Source: Bacillota bacterium
GTDB lineage: Bacteria > Bacillota > Desulfotomaculia > Desulfotomaculales > Ammonificaceae
Length of the DNA stretch: 64,000 nt
Assembly: GCA_040755295.1 (NCBI GenBank)
Contig: JBFMBK010000001.1
Coordinates: forward strand, 248,001 to 312,000
Direction: 5' to 3'
The translations under genes and the position numbers were made by a program. The notes beneath the pieces were generated by a model. The model saw only the letters and a list, made by a program, of their open reading frames with translations. It had not been told where the DNA came from and did no database searches. This document shows, in pieces, positions 42,268 through 52,765 of this stretch (the stretch's first letter is position 1; each line of letters opens with the position of its first letter).

Positions 42268-42552
42268 CTACTCCTTTTCTCCGCCACCGCCCCGTTTGGT
42301 AACCTGGGAGATAGCCTGTTTCATTATTTCTATACGGACATTATCCGCGATGCGTAGAACAACCGAGTCGTCCTTGATTTTCACCACGGTGCCGTAAATT
42401 CCTCCCGCGGTAATCACCTGGTCGTCGGCCTTCAGTGCGTTGAGCATTTCCGCATGCTTCTTCTGCCGGGTTTGTTGAGGCCTGATGAGCATAAAATACA
42501 GCAGGACGAAAAGCCCTACAACCCACAACATGGATATCGTTTGTTGATTCAA
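42268..42552 (-). CDS. yajC: Preprotein translocase subunit YajC
   Basis: A 94-residue protein with a single N-terminal helix (SMLWVVGLFVLLYFMLI) followed by RPQQTRQKKHAEMLNALKAD and DQVITAGGIYGTVVKI, the family signature. It associates with SecDF in the membrane. The TTG start has GGAGGG upstream. Its TAG stop falls exactly in the 8-bp sequence duplicated by the adjacent miniature element, so the insertion left the reading frame intact. The C-terminus is short and charged. Confidence 0.93.
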   Translation of the reverse strand: MNQQTISMLWVVGLFVLLYFMLIRPQQTRQKKHAEMLNALKADDQVITAGGIYGTVVKIKDDSVVLRIADNVRIEIMKQAISQVTKRGGGGEKE

Positions 42553-42746
42553 TTTATCCCTCCTTCCAAGTTAGCTTTCTTCGCGGCTGCCGGCGCAAAT
42601 CCTCTCTAAGAGGGGAAAATTTCTCTCCCTGCGCTGTTGTTAACCGCAGGGGCGGCCTGTTCTCGCTCTTTGTCAGATTATCTCTTAATAACCAAACGTT
42701 CAGTAAAAACTGCTTATCAGGAACCATGAACCGGAAGATCCGCGTC

Positions 42747-43916
<1,170 letters not shown>

Positions 43917-43956
43917 TCAACATTGTTTTATTCTCTGTCTTGTCTAAGATTACCTT

Positions 43957-44853
43957 TCACCCTTGGGTTTGAAGCAACGGCCCAAGGGTTTGGCGCGGGC
44001 CGTAAAAGGCCTTCCAAACATCACCGCGGGCCCGGAGGCGGGACGGCAGTGTCAGGATGTTGTAATCGGAGGGCTTCAAATCCCGGCGTTCCAGTTCCGC
44101 CCAGCCCAGGGGGGTAGAGACCGGGGCCCCGGGAAGAGGGCGCACGCTGTAAGGGAAAGCCATCGTTTTGCCGAAGCCGTTTTGCAGGAAATCGAGATAC
44201 ACACGGGGACCGCGTTTTCCGACCACCCGCTCCGTGGTCGACTGTGGATAGACGTCCGCCACAAATCTCGCCACCACGCCCATCGCCCGTGCCGTTTCCT
44301 GGTGCGAGTATTCGGGTTCGATGGGGATGAAGATGTGCAGTCCCTCAGCTCCGGAGGTTTTGGGATAACCCGACAGGCCGAAATGGGCCAGCGCCTCGCG
44401 CAGTAAAAACGCCGATTCCACCACCGCCTCGAAGGGCACTCCCGGCATCGGGTCAAGGTCAAGGACCGCGACATCCGGGCGGGCGATATCCCGGCGGGTG
44501 GCCAGCCAGGCGTGGACCTCGATGCACCCCTGCGAAACCAGCCAGAGAAGCGTCGACCTGTTGTCGGCGATGACATAGTTCACAACCTTTCCGGCGTCGG
44601 TGTGTTCTACGGCCGTCGTTTGAACCCATTCCGGAGCGTAATCCGGGCATTCCTTCTGATAAAAACCTTCTCCCCCGATCCCGTCAGGAAAACGGTGCAT
44701 CACGAGAGGGCGGTCTTTCAGGTACGGGAGGATGAAAGCCGACACCTCTTCGTAGTACCGCAGCAGGTCCCCTTTGGTGAATCCCTCCGGCCAATACTGC
44801 TTTTCCAGGTTTTTAAGTTCAATCGTCCTTCCGTCAACCAGTACTTGCGGCAT
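43957..44853 (-). CDS. ligD: LigD-type DNA polymerase/primase domain protein (NHEJ)
   Basis: A 298-residue stand-alone polymerase domain of the LigD/archaeo-eukaryotic primase family, which fills or extends ends during non-homologous end joining. Motifs: NLEKQYWPEGFTKGDLLRYY near the start, the catalytic Asp pair in VLDLDPMPG (about 150), KTSGAEGLHIFIPI (about 185) and DFLQNGFGKTMAFPYS (about 245). No ligase or phosphoesterase domain is attached. The matching ligase and Ku genes lie 2.8 kb away on the same strand. The ATG start has GGAGG. Confidence 0.9.
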   Translation of the reverse strand: MPQVLVDGRTIELKNLEKQYWPEGFTKGDLLRYYEEVSAFILPYLKDRPLVMHRFPDGIGGEGFYQKECPDYAPEWVQTTAVEHTDAGKVVNYVIADNRSTLLWLVSQGCIEVHAWLATRRDIARPDVAVLDLDPMPGVPFEAVVESAFLLREALAHFGLSGYPKTSGAEGLHIFIPIEPEYSHQETARAMGVVARFVADVYPQSTTERVVGKRGPRVYLDFLQNGFGKTMAFPYSVRPLPGAPVSTPLGWAELERRDLKPSDYNILTLPSRLRARGDVWKAFYGPRQTLGPLLQTQG

Positions 44854-45097
44854 TCATATCCTCCCGGAGTTCAAGGTTCAACGTTTAAAGTGCAAGGTTT
44901 AGGGTTCAATGTTGTAAAGTATTTACATGTTTTGACAACGTATATCCGGTTTCCTGGATCAGCGTTCGTTTTACCGCTGTCTTTTACTATTATTAGATAA
45001 TGCGCTGATTTCAATTGCTTTTTACTGATGATAGTATTTACACTTAAGAAAGGTTCGGTCTCCTAAACGACAATTTAATCAGGAACGGAGGAGGAAG

Positions 45098-46612
45098 TTG
45101 AACCAAGACGTGTCGCTTAAAAGATACACCTTGATAACGATCACGATGGCCTCTTTTTTGGCGCCGTTCATGGGAAGCGCGGTTAACCTGGCCATCCCGT
45201 CCATCGCGAAACAGTTCAACGCCAGCGGGGTGCTCGTTACCTGGGTCGTTAGCTGCTATCTCCTGTCGTCCGTGGCTTTCTTGCTGCCGTTCGGGCGGCT
45301 TGCCGATATTCTCGGCCGGAAAAAGGTGTTTATTACAGGCGTTACAATCTTTTCCCTGGCATCCCTGCTCTGCGGCAGCGCCTGGTCCATCAAGGCCTTG
45401 ATCGCTTTCAGAATCCTCCAGGGCGTCAGCGGCGCTATGGTTTTCGGGACCGGAATGGCCATCCTGACATCAGTTTTCCCGCCGCAGGAGAGGGGGAAGG
45501 TGCTGGGGATAAACACCGCCACGGTTTACACCGGACTGTCACTGGGCCCCGTTTTGGGCGGCGCGATGAACCAGCATCTGGGATGGCAGTCGATTTTCTA
45601 CTTTAACGTCCTGATGGCCGTCATTATAGTGCCGATTGCCCTTTTGAAGTTAAAGGGAGAATGGGCGGGCGCCAGGGGAGAGAAGTTTGACCTGTCCGGC
45701 ACCGGTATGTACACCTTCGGCATCGTCGGGGTCTTATACGGGCTTTCATCCGTCGCCGCCAAATACCCGGATAGGTTTACCACGGTTTTGGGCCCCGTGG
45801 TTTTAACACCTGCTCTGCTCTCTCTCGTCCTCGGCCTGGTCCTGCTGGCTTTTTTCGCACGGCATGAGCTGAAAACCGAGTTCCCCATAATAAACCTCAG
45901 ACTTTTCCGGAGAAACGTAGCCTTCCTTTTTTCCAACCTGGCGGCGCTTATAAACTATAGCGCGACTTTCGCCGTCACCTTTCTACTGTCCTTGTTCCTG
46001 CAGGTGGTGTTGGGATTCAAATCCCAGACGGCCGGGCTTATACTTCTCGCCCAGCCGGTGATTATGGCCTCGCTTTCCCCCTTCGCGGGAGTGCTTTCGG
46101 ACCGGGTGGAGCCCAGGATCGTTTCTTCCTGGGGGATGGGTCTGACGACTCTTGGGCTGGCCTTGTTTACTTTTCTGCACGAGGGCACGCCCGTCTGGTT
46201 TGTGGTGCTCAACCTTGCGCTGCTGGGAACGGGCTTTGCGCTCTTCTCTTCGCCGAACAGCAACGCGGTAATGAGTTCGGTTGAGAGAAGGTTTTACGGG
46301 GTGGGTTCGTCAACCCTCGGCACCATGCGACTGACCGGTCAGGCGATAAGCATGGCCGTCGCGACCTTGATCATCGATCTTTATATCGGCAACGCCAGAT
46401 TGAGCCCGGCCAATGCCGATTTACTTGTTAAGAGCGTGAATACGGCGTTCATTGTTTTTGCCGCCACCTGTTTTATCGGTATCTTCGCCTCCCTGGCCAG
46501 GGGCAACGTGATTGTAAACGCGCAGCCCGCCGGCAGGACTGCCGGGGGCCCGCCCGAAGGAATAACCACTCCGGCAGGGGAAAAATCCGGGGCAGGGAGA
46601 GGCGGCAGGTAG
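45098..46612 (+). CDS. MFS drug exporter, DHA2 (EmrB/QacA) family
   Basis: A 504-residue membrane protein with 14 predicted helices. Motif A GRLADILGRKKVF lies after helix 2, and FRILQGVSGAMVFGTGMAIL and LGPVLGGAMNQHLGWQSIFYFN (typical motif C region) follow. It is proton-driven export of drugs or other small molecules by family; the substrate is unknown. The TTG start has GGAGGAGG. A strong terminator follows 84 bases after the stop. It lies between the two halves of the NHEJ set, on the opposite strand. Confidence 0.88.
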   Translation: MNQDVSLKRYTLITITMASFLAPFMGSAVNLAIPSIAKQFNASGVLVTWVVSCYLLSSVAFLLPFGRLADILGRKKVFITGVTIFSLASLLCGSAWSIKALIAFRILQGVSGAMVFGTGMAILTSVFPPQERGKVLGINTATVYTGLSLGPVLGGAMNQHLGWQSIFYFNVLMAVIIVPIALLKLKGEWAGARGEKFDLSGTGMYTFGIVGVLYGLSSVAAKYPDRFTTVLGPVVLTPALLSLVLGLVLLAFFARHELKTEFPIINLRLFRRNVAFLFSNLAALINYSATFAVTFLLSLFLQVVLGFKSQTAGLILLAQPVIMASLSPFAGVLSDRVEPRIVSSWGMGLTTLGLALFTFLHEGTPVWFVVLNLALLGTGFALFSSPNSNAVMSSVERRFYGVGSSTLGTMRLTGQAISMAVATLIIDLYIGNARLSPANADLLVKSVNTAFIVFAATCFIGIFASLARGNVIVNAQPAGRTAGGPPEGITTPAGEKSGAGRGGR

Positions 46613-46695
46613 AAGGGCTTTGCGGAAGATCCGACGGTAAGTTACCCCGGTGGGGTTAATGGATGACGGGGGGACGGCCGGTAACGCCGAGGCAT

Positions 46696-46735
46696 AAAAA
46701 GGTTAAGGAGTGAACACCTTAACCTTTTATTTTTG
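46696..46735 (+). terminator. Terminator of the MFS gene
   Basis: AAAAGGTTAAGG pairs exactly with CCTTAACCTTTT around AGTGAACA, followed by ATTTTT. It lies immediately before the patatin start, which argues that patatin starts downstream at 46749. Confidence 0.85.
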
Positions 46736-46748
46736 GGGGCGTGGCGCC

Positions 46749-47651
46749 TTGGCGAAATATCGCATCCTAACCTTCGACGGCGGCGGGGTCCGCGGGGCTT
46801 TAACCGCGGTGCTTCTGAAAAGACTGAGTGATGTGTTCCCCGGCCTGGTTGACAGCGCCGACCTTTTCGCGGGCACTTCGACCGGTTCGTTCATCGCGCT
46901 GGGCCTGGCCTATGGCCTGGAGCCCGACGATCTTATCCATCTGTATTCGGAGTCGAAATGCAGATTCGTTTTTTCGCCCAGGTATAATAACTTGAGCAGA
47001 CCGCGGTACAACAATGAAAACCTCAAGGAACTGCTGCGTTCGGTCTTTTCCCGGGATCTCAAATTAAAAGACCTTAAACGTAACGTCCTTGTGCCGTCAT
47101 TCAGGCTTAGCGGTCCAGACAATGAAGCCTGGGGGCCCGTATTCTTTAACAATTTCCCGGGTTCACCGACCCTGGACGAATCCGTAATCGACGTTGCGCT
47201 CTGCAGCAGCGCCGCGCCGACCTTTTTCCCGCCTTACGGCAGGTATATCGACGGCGGCGTTATCGCCAATAACCCGAGCACGGCGGCGATCGCCGCTGCG
47301 ATAGACGCGAAAGCCGGTCGCCGGGATCTGAAAGACGTTTACTTATTGTCGTTCGGAACGGGGTCTAATAAATATCGAATAGACGCCGACACCAAGGATT
47401 GGGGAGTTCTCGAATGGCTGCTGTACCCCTGCCCGCCGCTGCCCATCCTAACGGTTCTGACCGACGGCGTTGTGGATGCCGACGTTATTCACGGCCGGCA
47501 GTTACTCGGTGATCGTTATTACCGCCTTAATCCCGTTTTGCCGAAGCCGGTCCCGCTCGACCGTCACCATCAGATCCCATACCTGCTGAAGTGCGCGGAA
47601 AAGTTCGACCTGGAGCCTGTTTCGGATTGGATCGCGCAAAAATGGTGCTAA
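46749..47651 (+). CDS. Patatin-like phospholipase
   Basis: A 300-residue lipid acyl hydrolase of the patatin family. The oxyanion motif GGGVRG (about residue 9), the nucleophile elbow GTSTG (about 38) and the DGG of the catalytic dyad (YIDGGVIANNP, about 171) are intact. TTG 46749 (AKYRILTFDGGG) is chosen since the upstream codons overlap a terminator; GGGGGCG lies 8 bases upstream. Its last bases overlap the convergent ligase gene tail to tail. A defence role (CapV-like) is possible for such proteins, but no cyclase gene is nearby. Confidence 0.85.
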   Translation: MAKYRILTFDGGGVRGALTAVLLKRLSDVFPGLVDSADLFAGTSTGSFIALGLAYGLEPDDLIHLYSESKCRFVFSPRYNNLSRPRYNNENLKELLRSVFSRDLKLKDLKRNVLVPSFRLSGPDNEAWGPVFFNNFPGSPTLDESVIDVALCSSAAPTFFPPYGRYIDGGVIANNPSTAAIAAAIDAKAGRRDLKDVYLLSFGTGSNKYRIDADTKDWGVLEWLLYPCPPLPILTVLTDGVVDADVIHGRQLLGDRYYRLNPVLPKPVPLDRHHQIPYLLKCAEKFDLEPVSDWIAQKWC

Positions 47652-48598
47652 GGGGGGCCGGGCTGCCAGGAGCATTCCTGCGGGAGCTTGTCCCCGCGCA
47701 GGCCCCGGAAGACCGGATGTCTTAATAAACCCTCCCGCGTGACCTCCGTGTAATCCACGGTGCAGACCAGAACGGGTTCAACCCACTCGGGAGCGCCCCG
47801 ACTGCCGCGTGGAAGATCGAAAAGGGGCCGTTCGGCCGGGATACGTGCAAGAAGGTCCAGGAGGTCGCGTGCCAGGGCGGCGTCAAAGCCGGTGCCTACT
47901 CTTCCCGCAAAGACAAGCCCGCCGTCCCTGTATCCGCCGACGTAAAGCGAACCGAGGCGCCGCGGCCCGCCGCCCGGTTCCCAGGCGCAGATTACAAGGT
48001 CGGCGTTCTTCCAGGCGCGAACCTTTTTCCAGTAGGGTGACCGTCTGCCGGCCAGGTAAGGGCTGTCCCGCCTTTTGGCCATTATTCCCTCGAGGCCGTT
48101 TTCCTTGCATGCCTCAAAGAAGGCTTCGCCATCCCCGCTGACATAATCGGCAACCGTTATCTCCGGGCTGGCCCGGACGATCTCCCTTAGCCAGTCCCGC
48201 CGGCGGGTAAGCGGTTCCTCAAAAACAGGCCGGCCGCGGCGGTAAAGCAGGTCGAACGCTACGAATACCGCCGGATACGCTTTTTCGGCCGCCGCAATCC
48301 GCTTAGGGTCCGAGAGCCGCCCGCGCGCCTGGAGCGAACCGAAATCCGGCCGCCCGTCCGCCAAAACCACTATCTCTCCGTCTATGACAACCGGCAGGTC
48401 TGTAACATGTTCGTGAATGCCGGCAAGGTCGGTGAAGGCGGGCGTCAGATCCAGAAGGTTTCGTGAGCGTAGCGCCGTGTCCCGGTCGAGGTAAGCGAGG
48501 CAGCGATAACCGTCCCACTTGACCTCGAAGATGTAGTCCGCGTCGGAAAACGGGCGGGCTGCCACCGCCAGCATCGGGCGTATCAGGGGCAGCGTCAC
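47648..48598 (-). CDS. ATP-dependent DNA ligase (NHEJ type)
   Basis: A 316-residue ligase like the ligase domain of LigD. The nucleophile Lys lies in FEVKWDGYRCLAYL (about residue 27). GRPDFGSLQAR, VAFDLLYRRGRPV, EGIMAKRRDSPY and YWKKVRAWKNADLV carry later nucleotidyltransferase motifs, and an OB-fold ends the protein. It overlaps the ku stop codon by 4 bases and so forms a two-gene operon with ku. A GTG start is used. The polymerase partner is a separate gene at 43957. Confidence 0.92.
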   Translation of the reverse strand: MTLPLIRPMLAVAARPFSDADYIFEVKWDGYRCLAYLDRDTALRSRNLLDLTPAFTDLAGIHEHVTDLPVVIDGEIVVLADGRPDFGSLQARGRLSDPKRIAAAEKAYPAVFVAFDLLYRRGRPVFEEPLTRRRDWLREIVRASPEITVADYVSGDGEAFFEACKENGLEGIMAKRRDSPYLAGRRSPYWKKVRAWKNADLVICAWEPGGGPRRLGSLYVGGYRDGGLVFAGRVGTGFDAALARDLLDLLARIPAERPLFDLPRGSRGAPEWVEPVLVCTVDYTEVTREGLLRHPVFRGLRGDKLPQECSWQPGPP

Positions 48599-49395
48599 GC
48601 TCCCGTTCCCCTCCGTTTGGCGCCCCGTTCCTTCTTTGCCAGCTCGATGCTTTGTTTTAGCGCTTCCATCAGGTCAACGACCTTTTCCGCGCGCGGTTGG
48701 GGTACGGACACCTCCTCGCCCGCGATTTTTTTCTGGATCGCGGAAAGAAGCGTTTCACGATATTCGTCCCGGTACTTCCCGGGGTCGAAGGGGCCGGTGA
48801 GGTTGGCAATCAGATTTTCGGCCATCTTGAGTTCGTTTTCGTGGACCTGGATGTTCCGGTTTAATTCCGGCATGGCTTCAGCGGTCCGTATCTCGTCCGG
48901 GTAGTGGAGCGTGCTCATGATCAATGCCCGGCCGTCCGGCCAGAGCATCGCCGGTGACTGTTTGGTCCGTACCGCCACCCTGCCGACGGCCGCCTTCTGC
49001 GTTTTTTCCATCGCCTGTCGTAACAGCTCGTAAACCCGTTCCCCGCCTTCGGTTGGTGCAAGGTAGTACGCCTTTGCGTAATAGAGCGGATTGACTTCGG
49101 ACCTCCCGACGAAATCAAGGAGGGTTACGTTGCGCGTCTCCCGGCCGTGAACCTGTTCGAGCTCTTCATCCGTCAGGACCACATAACGTCCCTTTTCGTA
49201 TTCGTAGCCGCGCACCAGATCCTCGGATTTAACATCCGTGTCGCAGTTCGGGCAGTAGTATCTGTAACGGATCGGCGTGCGGCACACGGAATGAAGCTGA
49301 TGGAATCTGACGTCTTTCTGCTCGGTTGCGGCGTAGACCTTGACCGGGATGTAAACCAGGCCGAAGGTGACGGCGCCTTTCCAGATCGGTCGCAT
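48595..49395 (-). CDS. ku: Ku homologue, DNA end-binding NHEJ protein
   Basis: A 266-residue bacterial Ku. It opens with RPIWKGAVTFGLVYIPVKVY, the family signature, and continues through HSVCRTPIRYRYYCPNC (zinc-like pair), VRGYEYEKGRYVVLTDEEL and YYLAPTEGGERVYELL. It binds double-strand ends as a homodimer and recruits the ligase. ATG 49395 follows AAAGAGGTG. It is translationally coupled to the ligase gene. Ku-ligase systems repair breaks in non-replicating cells or spores, consistent with a spore-forming lineage. Confidence 0.95.
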   Translation of the reverse strand: MRPIWKGAVTFGLVYIPVKVYAATEQKDVRFHQLHSVCRTPIRYRYYCPNCDTDVKSEDLVRGYEYEKGRYVVLTDEELEQVHGRETRNVTLLDFVGRSEVNPLYYAKAYYLAPTEGGERVYELLRQAMEKTQKAAVGRVAVRTKQSPAMLWPDGRALIMSTLHYPDEIRTAEAMPELNRNIQVHENELKMAENLIANLTGPFDPGKYRDEYRETLLSAIQKKIAGEEVSVPQPRAEKVVDLMEALKQSIELAKKERGAKRRGTGA

Positions 49396-49579
49396 CTATA
49401 ATCACCTCTTTAAAACGTTCAACGTTCAACGTTATGAAGTTAAAAGTTATTAATTGTTTTCATGCGAATTGCATAAGATACTTCGAGTATTTACCCTTGG
49501 ACACCGTAAGAAAATTTTCATAAAAGGTTCAGTCTTGATGCCTCATCACTTATTTTGTGCAATAAACGCGCAAATGCAT

Positions 49580-49620
49580 AAAAAAATCCGGGGCATCCGG
49601 CGAAAGACCGGAGCACCCGG
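49580..49620 (-). terminator. Terminator of the MacAB-type efflux operon
   Basis: On the minus strand CCGGGTGCTCCGG pairs with CCGGATGCCCCGG around TCTTTCG, followed by ATTTTTTT, 28 bases after the permease stop. Confidence 0.8.
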
Positions 49621-49647
49621 AAGGTGTCGGTTAAAAAGGTATTGTTC

Positions 49648-50853
49648 TTAAAGGTGCCGCAGCGCGTCTGCGGGGCTGAGCGACGCCGCACGGCTGGCGG
49701 GGTAAAGGCCGAAGAAGAGCCCTACCAGCGCGGCGAAGCCGAAGGCCAGGAATACCGTCCAGAAGGAGATCAGCGGCGGCCAGTGGGCGAAATAAGCCAC
49801 AACCATGGCGCCGCCGGCCCCGACCACCATCCCGAGCACGCCGCCCACCAGGCACAGGGCGATCGCCTCGCCCAGGAACTGCTTCAGGATGTCCTGACGA
49901 CGCGCGCCAAGCGCTTTCAACAGGCCGACCTCACGTGTCCTTTCGGTAACCGCGACCAGCATGATGTTCATCACGCCCACGCCGCCGACAAGCAGGGCGA
50001 TTCCCGCCACCGCGCCGATGATAAGGGTCATGATTGAAGTGACCTTTGCCACTATCGCCAGACCTTCTTCCATGGACATGCCGGTATAGTGGATTCCGGC
50101 GCTCGGGTGTCTTTTCTTGAGAATTTTAAGGGTGTCTTGGATAGCCTGGGGGACGGCGTCTTCGCTTACGGCTACCCCGTCAAGCTCATAAATAATCCGC
50201 GAATTTAAGAGTTCGTGTGCGAAGGTAATGGGGACGTATGCGTATTTAAGGTTCATCGCTCCCATCAGCAGCGAGGATTCTTTCTTTGTCACGCCGATCA
50301 CCGTTACCGGGACGTCCTGAACAAACACCTGCTTGCCGAGGGCTTCTCCTTCGGGGAAGAGGGTTTCAGCAAGAGCCCCGTCGAGGACGACCACCCGGCG
50401 GTGTCCCGTCACGTCGGTGGAGGAAAGGAAACGGCCCGATTCAAAGCTCAGGTTCATGACGGGAGGCATATCCGCGTTGGTTCCGAGGAGCTGGGCCATA
50501 ACCGGTTTTTCGCGTCCGTGCGGCCGCCTGACGCTGACCATCATGCTGTAACTGACGGGGGCCAGTTTTTCGACCGCGGGCGAAAGTTCTTTAATTACCG
50601 CAACGTCCTGAAGCTTGAAGGTGTCCGCCGTGGGCGCTTCGCCGCGGGCAAAATCGACACTAACCTGAAAGCCGCGGCTGCTGCCCATCCGTTGTATTTC
50701 GCTCAACAGAACCGCCCGGCCGCCCTGGCCTATGGCCACCACGGTAATGACCGCCGCGATACCGATGGCGATGCCGAGCGTGGTAAGAACGGCCCTTAAA
50801 CGGTGCGCCAGGAGATTCTCCCCCACCAGCATCAAAAGGTCTAAGAACTTCAC
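49648..50853 (-). CDS. MacB-type ABC transporter permease
   Basis: A 401-residue permease with one N-terminal helix (LTTLGIAIGIAAVITVVAIG), a roughly 220-residue extracytoplasmic MacB_PCD domain and three C-terminal helices (about 275-395). LGARRQDILKQFLGEAIALCLVGG is the conserved region after helix 2. It is the last gene of an adaptor-ATPase-permease operon; GTG start overlaps the ATPase stop. The operon would export peptides, lipids or drugs by an adaptor-assisted route. Confidence 0.9.
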   Translation of the reverse strand: MKFLDLLMLVGENLLAHRLRAVLTTLGIAIGIAAVITVVAIGQGGRAVLLSEIQRMGSSRGFQVSVDFARGEAPTADTFKLQDVAVIKELSPAVEKLAPVSYSMMVSVRRPHGREKPVMAQLLGTNADMPPVMNLSFESGRFLSSTDVTGHRRVVVLDGALAETLFPEGEALGKQVFVQDVPVTVIGVTKKESSLLMGAMNLKYAYVPITFAHELLNSRIIYELDGVAVSEDAVPQAIQDTLKILKKRHPSAGIHYTGMSMEEGLAIVAKVTSIMTLIIGAVAGIALLVGGVGVMNIMLVAVTERTREVGLLKALGARRQDILKQFLGEAIALCLVGGVLGMVVGAGGAMVVAYFAHWPPLISFWTVFLAFGFAALVGLFFGLYPASRAASLSPADALRHL

Positions 50854-51527
50854 TGTACCATCTCCTCCTTCACGATCGCCCCGTCGAGGAAATAAAGGAC
50901 GCGGCCGGCGTAACGCGCCACATCAGGCTCGTGGGTGATCAGGATGATGGTCCTGCCTTCGACGTGCAGTTCCGTAAAGAGAGACAGTATTTCTCCTGTC
51001 GATCGGCTGTCGAGATTGCCGGTGGGTTCATCGGCGAGAATCACCGCCGGGTCGTTGACCAGGGCGCGGGCGATCGCCACCCGCTGCTGTTCGCCGCCGG
51101 AGAGGGCGGTCGGCTTGTGCCGCAGGCGGTGCCCGAGACCCACCCGTTTAAGCAGTACCTCGGCGCGCTCCCGGCGCTCTTTGCGCGGCACCCCGGCGTA
51201 GACCAGCGGCAGCTCTACATTGCGGCAGATATTTTGGCGCGGCAGCAGGTTGAAGGTCTGAAAAATAAAACCGATCTGTTTGTTGCGGAGGTGCGCGAGT
51301 TCATCGTCGCTCATGGAGTTGACATCCCGCCCGTCAAAAAGGTAGCGTCCGCCGGTGGGCTGCTCGAGACAGCCCAGGACGCTCAGAAAGGTGGATTTGC
51401 CCGAGCCCGACGGTCCCATCACCGATACAAACTCGCCTGTCTTAATCTCCTGGGTGACATCCTTTAAGGCCGTTACCGCCGTTTCGCCAAGCCCGTAAAC
51501 CTTGCTCAAACCCTCGACCTTTATCAC
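50850..51527 (-). CDS. MacB/LolD-type ABC ATPase
   Basis: A 225-residue ATPase with Walker [16 protein letters not shown], signature [15 protein letters not shown], Walker [13 protein letters not shown] and switch His in LITHEPD. It overlaps the adaptor gene upstream and the permease gene downstream by 4 bases each, so the three are translated together. The GTG start lacks its own strong site, consistent with coupling. Confidence 0.92.
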   Translation of the reverse strand: MIKVEGLSKVYGLGETAVTALKDVTQEIKTGEFVSVMGPSGSGKSTFLSVLGCLEQPTGGRYLFDGRDVNSMSDDELAHLRNKQIGFIFQTFNLLPRQNICRNVELPLVYAGVPRKERRERAEVLLKRVGLGHRLRHKPTALSGGEQQRVAIARALVNDPAVILADEPTGNLDSRSTGEILSLFTELHVEGRTIILITHEPDVARYAGRVLYFLDGAIVKEEMVQ

Positions 51528-52765
51528 CGCTTGGCACCGCCGGTCACGCGCACGGGCTGGCCGTCCTTAATGTCCTTGGGGTCGATAATCACAACGGCGC
51601 CCGGCCGCAGACCCGTCTTCACCACCGTGGAGAGTTCGTTGGCTAGGCCTAACTCGACCTTCTGCTTTCGGGCGGTTCTATTCTCTACCGCGAAAACGAA
51701 TTTCGTCTTTCCTTCAGTCAAAATGGATTCGTTAGGTATCATGACGGCCTTGAACGGTTTTACGCGGTAAATGAGCACATCGACAGTGGCCCCCGGGAGG
51801 AGGTCGTTTTTTGGCAATTGCATAAAAACCCGGACCGCGTTTTCCGTTTCACGGTCGGCGGTCTTCGTAACCGCGGGTGCGACCCGTGAGACCTTGCCCT
51901 TTAAAACTTTATCCGGTTGCCCGGCCCAGGTGATTTCGGCAAGCTGCCCGACGGCAACGCCGCCGATGTCCTGTTCGCTGAGGTCGGCGACCACTTCGAG
52001 CTTCTGCAAGTCACCGAAGGTCAGGATAGGGGCGCCGGGCTGAAGATAACTGCCCGCTCTGGTTGCCGTATAAAGCACCACACCGTCGGCGGAAGCGGTA
52101 AGCCGTCCCTTGGATGCCGCCCGGCGGGCGTTTTGCGCCGCGAGTCGTGCTTGCTCGACCTGCGCCTGTAAAATCTTAATCTGGTCGTCGTCCGGGTTTT
52201 TAAGCGCGGCAAGCCGCGCCGCAGCCGCGTCCGCGTCAGATTTCGCCCTTGTGTACGCGGTTTCTGCAGCTTCCAACTCCGCCTGGGAAACGGCTTCCTG
52301 CTCAAACAGCAGGCGCTGCCGCTCCAGGTCTTTGCGGGCGGCCTCGGCCTGGGCTTCGGCGGCCTCAAGGGCGGCTTCCGCCTGGGTGAGATCCTCGGTC
52401 CTGGCGGGTTTCAACGCCTGGGCCAGCTGGGCTTGGGCGACCGCAAGCGCCGCATCGGATTCCTTTGCCCGGTCTTCGGCGTCACTCGCGTCCATCTCGG
52501 CCAGCAACCCGCCCGACGCCACCCGGTCGCCTTCTTTCACCTTCAAGGTCAGAAGCTTTGCCGCAAAAGGGGCGACAACGTCCACCCGGCGGGTGGCATC
52601 CACCTTTCCCGAGACGAGAACCTTGTCTTCGAACGTCCGTTCTTCCGCGACGGCGGTTTTTACCTCAACGGACGCCTTCGAGAAGCTGCGGACGGCGCCC
52701 GCCGCCACCACGGCGACGGTTAGGACGATACCGGCGAGGATCAGCCAGAATTTTACTCCGCGCAA
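51524..52765 (-). CDS. HlyD/RND-type efflux adaptor (MacA-like)
   Basis: A 413-residue protein. An N-terminal anchor helix (FWLILAGIVLTVAVVAAGAV) precedes a biotinyl-lipoyl-like half (VDVVAPFAAKLLTLKVKEGD). A long Ala/Glu/Arg-rich coiled coil (about residues 100-215) follows, then the second lipoyl half (LTASADGVVLYTATRAGSYL) and beta-barrel domains. It would bridge the MacB-type permease to the envelope exterior. The TTG start follows AAAGGAG. It is first in the operon. Confidence 0.88.
   Translation of the reverse strand: MRGVKFWLILAGIVLTVAVVAAGAVRSFSKASVEVKTAVAEERTFEDKVLVSGKVDATRRVDVVAPFAAKLLTLKVKEGDRVASGGLLAEMDASDAEDRAKESDAALAVAQAQLAQALKPARTEDLTQAEAALEAAEAQAEAARKDLERQRLLFEQEAVSQAELEAAETAYTRAKSDADAAAARLAALKNPDDDQIKILQAQVEQARLAAQNARRAASKGRLTASADGVVLYTATRAGSYLQPGAPILTFGDLQKLEVVADLSEQDIGGVAVGQLAEITWAGQPDKVLKGKVSRVAPAVTKTADRETENAVRVFMQLPKNDLLPGATVDVLIYRVKPFKAVMIPNESILTEGKTKFVFAVENRTARKQKVELGLANELSTVVKTGLRPGAVVIIDPKDIKDGQPVRVTGGAKR

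Noticed and set aside
46749-47651. CapV-type CBASS defence effector
   Set aside because: The patatin motifs fit, but no CD-NTase (cyclase) or other CBASS gene is nearby; the neighbours are an exporter and NHEJ genes.
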